64,000 bases of DNA, taken from NCBI GenBank assembly GCA_020632715.1, contig JACKFA010000012.1:1-64000 (forward strand), in the 5' to 3' direction. The notes under the pieces were generated by a model that saw only the letters and a list, made by a program, of their open reading frames with translations, did not search any database and was not told where the DNA came from. How positions within the stretch are numbered: the stretch's first letter is position 1; the number at the start of each line of letters is the position of its first letter. This document shows, piece after piece, positions 20,701 to 29,700 of this stretch. A program made the translations under genes and the position numbers. Origin of the DNA: Deltaproteobacteria bacterium. Lineage in GTDB: Bacteria; Myxococcota_A; UBA9042; PHBI01.

Positions 20701-23700
20701 GATCCGCTGCGGGTCGGCGCGGTGCTCCCCGACGCGGGCAGCGTCGCGGGCGGCGAGGTCGTGACCATCACGGGCACCGGCTTCGCGGCGGGCGCGGACG
20801 TCATGTTCGGCGACGCGCTCGCGACCGACGTGCGCGTGCTGGCGGCCACGGTCATCACGGCGAAGACCCCGGCGGGCGCCGCCGCGGGCGCGGTCGACGT
20901 GACCGTGACGCTCCCGGGGGGCGCGAGCGACACGCTCGCGACGGCCTACCTCTACACGCCGCTCGTCGCGCCGACGACGCTCGCGGTGACGCAGATCATC
21001 CCGCACACGGGCTCGATCGCGGGCGGCGACGTCGTGGCGCTCGGCGGCACGGGCTTCCGCGCCGGCGCCACCGTGACCTTCGGCGGCGTCGCGGCGACGG
21101 CCGTCCAGGTGCACGCGGGCGAGGCGCTCACCTGTACGACGCCGCCAGGCGTCAACGCGGCCGCGGTGGACGTGGTCGTGTCGGTGCCCGCCGCGGGCGA
21201 GCTCGCCGCCGAGTCGGTGACCCGCGAGGACGCGTTCACCTACGTCGACGACACGGTCACCCCCGAGACGCTCCACGTCTCGGGCGTGCAGCCGGCGCGC
21301 GGCGCGCTCTCGGGCGGCACCACGGTGACGCTCCTCGGCTCGGCTTTCGCGGCCGGTGACCGCGTCTACTTCGGCACGCGCGAGGCGACCCTCGTGAACG
21401 TGCTCGCCCCCGAGGCGCTCACGGCGCGGACGCCCGCGGGCGCTGCCGCCGGCGACGTCGACGTGCGCGTGGTGCGCGCCGACGGGAGCGCCGAGCACTC
21501 GCTGGTCGCGGGCTTCCGCTACCTCGACGACAGCGTCACCGCCGAGCCGCTCCTCGTGCTCGAGGCGATCCCCGCGACCGGCCCGCTCACGGGCGGCAAC
21601 GTCGTGGCGCTGAGCGGCAGCGGCTTCGCGCCAGGCGCGACCGTGTCGTTCGGCGGGATCCCGGCGACCGCCGTGCAGGTGCTCGGCTCGACGGCGATCA
21701 CCTGCCGCGCGCCGGCGTTCAACCAGGCGCGCGCGGTCGCCGTCACGGTGACGCTCGCGGGCGGCGCCTCCTACACGCTGCACGACGGCTACGTCTACAC
21801 GCCGGTCGCGAACGAGACGCTCGGCCTCGCGGCGATCTACCCGGGGTCAGGTACCGTCGGCGGCGGCCAGCTCGTGCTCCTGACGGGGTCGGGCTTCGAC
21901 CCGGCGATGTCGGTGAAGATCGGCGGCGCGCCGAGCCCGCTCGTGCAGGTGCTCTCGTCGCACTCGGCGACGGCGCTCACGCCGGCCCACGCGGTCGGCG
22001 TCGTCGACGTCGTCGCGACCAACCCGGACCAGGCGACCGCGACGCTCACGGCCGCGTTCGGCTACGTCGACGACGGCGTCGTCGGCCCGAGCACCGACCC
22101 GACCGTCGGCGTCGTCTCGCCGGCGACCGGCCCGACGACCGGCGGCACGCTCGTGCGCATCGCGGGCGCCGCCTTCACGCCCGGGATGGTCGTCTACTTC
22201 GGCGGCGTCCCGGCGACCGACGTCACCGTGCTCTCGCCGAGCACGGCGACCGCGCGCGTGCCGGCCGCGACGGCGACGGGCCCGGTGGCGGTGCGCGTCG
22301 AGACGCCGACCGGCGGCGCGGGCACGCTCGCGGGCGCGTTCACGTACGTGACGCCCTCGGCGACGCCGCCCACGGCGACGTCCTCGTGGCCCGCGACCGG
22401 CCCGCACACCGGCGGGACCTGGGTCGTCCTCGAGGGCACGGGCTTCGACGACGCCACGACCGCGTGGTTCGGGATGCGCCCGGCGACGACCACGCACGTC
22501 GTGTCGCCGACGCGCCTCATCGCGGTCGCGCCGCCGGCGGCGGTGGGCGCGGTGACGCTCACGGTCGTCCGCAGCGACGGCGAGACGGCCGCGCTCGCGG
22601 ACGCGTTCGCCTACTACGACGCGGCGACGCTCCCGGCCGATCCGCCCGTCGTGGCCTCGGTCTTCGCGAGCAGCGGCGGCGTCGGCGGCGGCGAGAGCGC
22701 GTCGGTCATCGGCTCGGGCTTCAACGACGCCGCGCGCGTCTTCTTCGGCACGACCGAGGCGACCGTCGCGAACACGAGCGGCGGCGCGACGGAGCGCACG
22801 ATCGTCACGCCCGCGCACGCGACGGGCTCGGTCGGCGTGACCGTCGTGAACCCGGACGGGCTCACGCACACGCTCCGCGACGGCTACGTCTACTTCGCCC
22901 CCCCGCCGCTCCTGCGCGCGGTCGCGCCCGCGGTGGGCGGCGCCGGCGGCGGCTACGAGGTGGTCGTGTCGGGGCGCAACCTCGGCGCGCACCTGACGGT
23001 CGACTTCGGCGGGGCGCTCGTCACGAGCTTCAACCGCGCGAGCGCGGACGAGCTCGCGTTCTTCGCGCCGCCGCACGCCCCGGGCCTCGTGGACGTCGCG
23101 GTCGCGACCGGCGACGGGCAGCACGACATGCTGCCGGACATGTTCCTCTACGTGGACGACAGCGCGCTCTCCGACCCGCGCATCACGACGATCGAGCCGA
23201 CGTCGGGGCCGCCGGCCGGCGGCTACCTGATGCACGTCCGCGGGGCGAACTTCGCGCCCGACGCGCAGGTCGCCTTCGGCGACACGCCGGCGCTCTCGAC
23301 CGAGTGGCTGAACGACGGGCTCCTCGCGGTGCTCGTGCCGCCGGGCCCGCCGGAGACCGCGGTCGACGTGTCGGTGCACAACTCGCTCTCGGCGGTCGCG
23401 GTGGCGCCGGCGGCGTTCAGCTACGAGTCGACGTTCATCGCGCCGCTGCGGATCGGCGCCGTGCGCCCGGGCGTGGGCCCCACGGACGGCGGGACGGTCG
23501 TCGTCATCGAGGGCGACGGCTTCGTCGCCGGGTCGACCGTCACGGTCGGCGGCGCGGACGCGACGAACGTGACGCTCGTCTCCTCGACCATGCTGACCGC
23601 CGTGACGCCGGCGGGCGCGGGCGGCCTCGCGGACGTGGTCGTGCAGCGCCCCGACGGCGCGCAGACCGTCGCCGCCAAGGCCTTCGGCTACGTGCCGGCC

Positions 23701-26700
23701 GGGCTCATCGGCGCGTCGCCGACGATCACGGCGGCGAGCCCGCCGCTCGGCCCGAAGGCCGGCGGGGCGCTCGTGCTGCTCCGCGGCGAGCGCTTCGGGA
23801 CCGGCGCGACGGTGTGGTTCGGCGGCAACCAGGCGCCGAGCGTGACGTTCGTCGACGAGACGACGGTCGCCGTGCGCACGCCGGCGCGCGCGGCGGCCGG
23901 CACGGTGGCGATCGCCATGGTGCTCCCGAGCGGCGCCATCGGCGTGCTCCCGGGCGGCTACACCTACTACGACGCGACCGGCGCGACGCCCCCGACGGTG
24001 CTCGGCGCCTCGCCGACGACCGGCAGCACCTACGGCGGCGAGGACGTCGGGATCGCCGGGAGCGGCTTCGCGGGCGGCGCGCGCGCCTACCTCTGCGACC
24101 GCCCGGCGGTCGTGCGCTCGCTGACGGGTGACGGGCTCCTCGCGGTGACGACGCCGTCGGCGGCGCCCGGCGCCTGCTCGGTGGCGGTCGTGAACCCGGA
24201 CGGGCTCACGGGCGAGAAGAGCGAGGCGTTCGAGTTCGTCGCGCCGACGCCGGTCGTGACGGGGGTCATCCCGGCCGTCGGCCCGACGGGCGGCGGCGTG
24301 GACGTCGTGATCCAGGGGCAGGACTTCGTGCCGGGCGCGAGCGTGCGCTTCGGGAACGCCGCGTCGCCGCTCGTGACGGTCGCGAACCGCACGACGCTGA
24401 CGGCGCGGATCCCCTCGCACCCGCAGGCGACGGTGTCGGTCACGGTCGTGAACCCGGGCTCGCAGCAGGCGCTCGGGACGCTCGACAACGCCTTCACCTT
24501 CCTCGACGAGATCAACGGCGATCCGCCGCAGATCGACGTCATCACGCCGGGCACGGGCCCGGTCGGCGGCGGCACCCCCGTCCGCGTGCTCGGCGAGGGC
24601 TTCCTGCCAGGCGCGGTCGTGGTCTTCGACGCCTCGGTCATCCCGGACGCCGAGATCGTCTCGGCGTACGAGCTGCGCTTCGTGACGCCGCCGCGCGCCG
24701 CCGCGGGCGAGGTCGACGTGACCGTGCTGAACCCGAACGGGCTCGGCGCGACCGTCCCGAGCGGCTTCGCGTACCTCGACCCGTCCACGCCGCCGCCGAC
24801 GATCACGACGATCGTGCCGAACGGCGGCCCGGAGGCCGGCGGGAACACGATCTCCATCGCGGGCACGAACTTCCGCGCGACCGGCACGTGGACCCTCGGC
24901 GGGCAGGTGCTCGACTCGGTCGCGACCTTCGGCGACACCGTGACGGCGCGGGCGCCGGCGCACGCGCCGGGCCCGGTCGACCTCGTGTACGTCGGCCCCG
25001 ACGGGCAGGTCGCGGTGAAGGTGGCGGCCTACGAGTACCGGCCGGCGCCGGTGCTCGACCGCCTGCTGCCGGCGATCGGCGGGATCGCGGGCGACACGCG
25101 CGTGACGCTCGTCGGCGAGAACTTCGCGCCCGGCATGTCGGTGCTCTTCGGGGGCGTCCCGGGCAGCGTGATCCTCGTGGCGTCGTCCACGACGGTCGAC
25201 GTGAAGACGCCGCCGGCCGCGGCGCCGGGCTTCGTGGACGTGACCGTGCGGAACGCGGATCTGCAGTCGACGACCCGCGCGCAGGCGTACGAGTACATCG
25301 CGCCGCCCGTGGTGACCTCGCTCTGGCCGCCGCAAGGCCCGGTCGCGGGCGGGACGCTCGTCGAGCTCACGGGCACGGGCTTCCACCCCGGGAGCCGCGT
25401 GTGGTTCGGCCCGAACCAGGCGACGGAGGTCGCGTTCGGGAGCTCGACCAGCCTCTTCGCGTTCGTGCCGGTCGCGACCACGGCGAGCGTCGTGTCGGTG
25501 CAGGTCAAGAACCCGGACGACAAGGAGTCGACGCTCGCGGACGCGTTCACCTACCTGAACCCGGGGCAGCTCGGGCTCACCCCGTTCATCACCGAGATCT
25601 TCCCCGTGCGCGGCCCGTCGTCGGGCGGCACGCGCGTCGGCTTCTCGGGGGCGAACTTCGTCGCGGGCGGGCGCGCCGTCTTCCTCGCGAAGGTGGCGAC
25701 CCTCGAGGAGCGGCGCGGCGACCGCGCGATCGCGGTGGCGCCGGCCCACGAGGTCGGCGAGGCCGACGTCTTCTGGGTCGGGCCGGACGGGCAGACCGTG
25801 CAGGCGCCGAGCGCGTTCACCTACGTCGACCCGGCGTCGCTCGGGGCGGCGCCCGTGATCTCGGCGGTGACGCCGTCGGAGGGGTCGACGGCCGGCGGGC
25901 TCGAGGTGGCCGTCGTCGGGCAGAACTTCCAGGCGGGGGCGCGCGTGCGCTTCGGCGGCGACGACGGGACGGGCGAGAGCGAGGGGGCGAACGAGCTCCA
26001 CGTGCGGACGCCGGCCCACGCGCGCGGGCCGGTCAGCGTCTGGGTCGTGAATCCGGACGGCACGCAGCGGCAGTGGGGCGGGTCGTTCCTCTTCCTCGCG
26101 GCGCCGCGCGTCACGAAGATCACGCCCAAGCAGGGCCCGACGGACGGCGGGACGCGCGCGACCCTCGAGGGGACGTCGCTCCTCGAGGACCCGCAGGGGA
26201 CGCTGCCGCAGGTGCTCTTCTGCGCGGGCTTCGCGGCGCGCTCGAGCTGCGCGGCGGTCGACCCGACGACGATGACGGCGGCGACGGACGGGACGTCGCT
26301 CACGTTCGACACGCCGCAGCACGCGGCGGGGCTCGTGGAGGTCGGCGTCGTGGCGCCGGACGGGCAGGAGCACGGGCTCGCGGCGGCGTTCACGTACACG
26401 CTGGTGCCGACGATAACCGACGTCACGCCCGACGCGGGCTCGACGCGCGGCGGGGACCTCGTGACGCTGACAGGGACGGGCTTTCAGCCCGGGCTCGCCG
26501 TGACGTTCGGCGGCGTGTCGTGCACGAGCATCACCGTGAACGGGCCGACGTCGCTCACGTGCGTGACGCCGACGGGGGCGTCGGGGACGGTCGACGTGAA
26601 GGTGCGGAACCTCGACGGCGGGCAGGTGACGGCGGTCGAGGGGTACACGTACATCGCGCCGCCGACGATCGACCGGGTGGTGCCGAACCTCGCCGCGGAG

Positions 26701-29700
26701 GGCGTCTCCGGGATCGAGGCGGTCGTGAACGGGCACAACTTCGGGGTCGGCGCGCGGGTGTTCTTCAACGCGACCGAGCTCGACATCGTGAGCCTGACGT
26801 CGACGAACATCCGCGTGGCGGTGCCGGACCTCACGGGGACGGTCGACGTCATCGTGCGGAACCCGGACGGGCAGGAGTCGCGGCTCACCGACGGCTTCAC
26901 GTACATCCCGCCGCTCCAGCCGCCGACGGCCGCGTTCATCTCGCCGCGGACGGGGTCGACGCTCGGTGGGGACACGTTCCAGATCGCGGGCGCCAACTTC
27001 CTCGCCGGCGCCATCGTCGAGTTCGGCCACGACAACGTGTGGTCGCCGGCGACGAACGTGGGCGTGCGCAACAACGGGACGCTCGTCACGGGGAACGCGC
27101 CGGCGTACCCGGCGGGCACGGTGAGCGTGCGCGTGACCAACAGCGACGGGCAGGCGGCGACGCTCGCGAACGCGTTCGAGTTCGTGCGGCCGCCGGACGC
27201 GGCGCCGCTGAACGTGATCAACATCGAGCCGGCGCGCGCCATCGTGGCGGGCGGCGTGTGGATCACGGTGGCGGGGACGGGCTTCCGGGCGAACGCGCAG
27301 ATCACGTTCACGCAGGGCACGGAGACGGTCGGGGCGCTCGACGTGCAGCGCTTCGGGCCGACGCTGCTCCGGGCGAAGGTGCCGCAGGCGCCGCTCCGGA
27401 TCGCCGGGCCGGCGACGCTGACGGTGACGAACCCGCAGACCTTCTCGCTCCCGGCGGAGGTCTACAGCGTGACGGACTTCTTCGAGTACATCGACGGGAC
27501 CGTGTTCGTGCGGAGCCCGGGCGACCGCCTGCCGCACGAGGACACGACCGCGGTCACGGACGGCTCGCTCGTGTTCGACGCCGACGGGGACGAGCTCGAG
27601 GACGTGCTCATCTTCAAGCGCGACGCGGACGACCAGCTCCTGATGAACGGCTTCGAGGGGCGCCCGGGGTGGTTCAGCCGGCGCACGTTCCACACGGACG
27701 CGACCTCGTACCACCTGACGCAGTGGGCGGCGGCGCGCGACTGGGACGGCGACGGCGACCTCGACGTGTTCCGCGTCATCCAGCGCAACAGCGACAACCT
27801 CCTCGAGTACTGCGAGAACGACGCGGCCATCTTCTCGTGCCGCGGGATCTACGCGTCGGGGACGACGTGCGGGACGAGCTACCAGCGCTGGAACCGGGTC
27901 GAGTTCGGCGACCTCAACTGCGACGGGCGCGACGACATCTTCGTGCCGATGAACTCCACGTCCTGCAAGAACGCGATCATCCTGAACCTCGGCGACTCGC
28001 AGTTCAGGGCGACGACGGACCCGCTGCCGGACGACCTCGAGTACACGCGGGCGGCGGCGCTCGGTGACGTCGACGGCGACGGCGACGTCGACATCATCCT
28101 CGGGCAGGACCAGAGCACCATCAACCGGCTCTACCTGAACAACTGCATGGACTTGCAGGTGGCGGCGGAGCCGAACGGGTGCGCGATGGACCTCCCGTGG
28201 GCGGTCACGACCGTGTACGGCGGCAAGCGCTACGCGCGCTCGACCTACACGACGAACTGGGCGGACGCGCGGCACACGTGCCAGGCGTTCGGGATGGACC
28301 TCGTGAAGATCGACGACCGCGACGAGGACGCGCACGTGCGGTGGCACGCGGACAACCGCGGCTACAACATGTGGATCGGGCTCCGCGACACGGACGGGAA
28401 CAACGTCGACGAGTGGGTGCCGGGCACGACGAACCTGCCGTCGCCGCCGCGGATCCTCGAGAACAACGACCCGCCGGCGTTCGTGAACAGCTCGGGCGGC
28501 GTCGCGGGGACGTCGGGCAAGTTCGCCAACAACGACGGGCGCTTCGGGGGCCCGGCGCACCCGGACTACGTCTACCAGCGCTTCTGCACGCCGGGCGCGT
28601 TCACGTTCCCCGAGGACATCTCGTACGGCTTCACGCAGGTGGGCGAGCCGACGCTGTGCACGTACAACCCGAGCGAGCCCAACAACACGTCGCAGGACTG
28701 CGTGTACTACTACTGGAACAACTCGGGCGACCAGCGCGGGAGCTGCTGGGACGACGTCGCCTGCACGAGCAACTACTACTACCTGTGCGAGGACGACACG
28801 CTGCGGAACCCGTGCGGGAACGCGTGGGCGTTCACGAACGTGCAGTACCCGACGACGTTCCCGCTGTCGGGCGGCGACACGCGCGACGCGCTGCTCATCG
28901 ACGTCGACCACGACGAGGACCACCGGCTCGACGTGGTGTTCATCAACCACGGGGAGCCGTCGAAGGTGTTCATCAACGGCGGGCCGCAGGCGGGCGGGAA
29001 GCTCTTCACGGACAAGAGCGGCGACTTCTGGCCGGCGGACGCGCCGAACCTGCGCGGCGCGGTCGCGACGGACATCGATCTCGACGGTGATCTCGACCTC
29101 ATCGGCTTCTCGACCATCTACTCGAGCGGCACGAGCATCGACCACTGGTCGCCGCGCATCTACCTGAGCGACCGCTACGGGCTCAGCTACCGGCAGCCGG
29201 GCTGCTCGGTGTCGACGGGGAGCTGCCGCTGCAACCCCACGTTCGAGACGTGCGAGACGGTGCAGGAGCCGGAGGGGACCGGGCGCTTCACGGAGGTGTC
29301 GGGGACGCGCTGGGGTCCGCACGGGCGCGACGACTCGACGGACGACGTGCGCACGAACGGGAGCGGGCAGTACATCCCGTTCTCGGTGGGCGACCTCGAC
29401 GCGGACGGCTACCCCGACGTGTACATCGCGGGCTACTCGTACTCGGACCGGATGGTGATGAACAACGGGTACGAGGAGGGGACGGCGTGGGTCGACGAGA
29501 ACCGCGTCGGGATCGGGCACTTCCGGTTCAACGCGTACCGGTCGCTGCCGGAGCTGTACGCGCACGACAGCACGTCGTTCGCGTTCGGTGACGTGAACGG
29601 GGACGGCGCGCCGGACCTGATGATCGCCGGGTACGACGACCCGCTGAAGCTGTGGCTGAACGACGGCGCGGGGAACTTCGCGGACGTGAGCTCGACGCAC

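Noticed and set aside
5137..27492. Regularly spaced similar DNA blocks that might suggest a CRISPR array or tandem DNA repeat
   Set aside because: The period is about 255-285 bp and in frame with IPT protein repeats; no short identical repeats with unique spacers.
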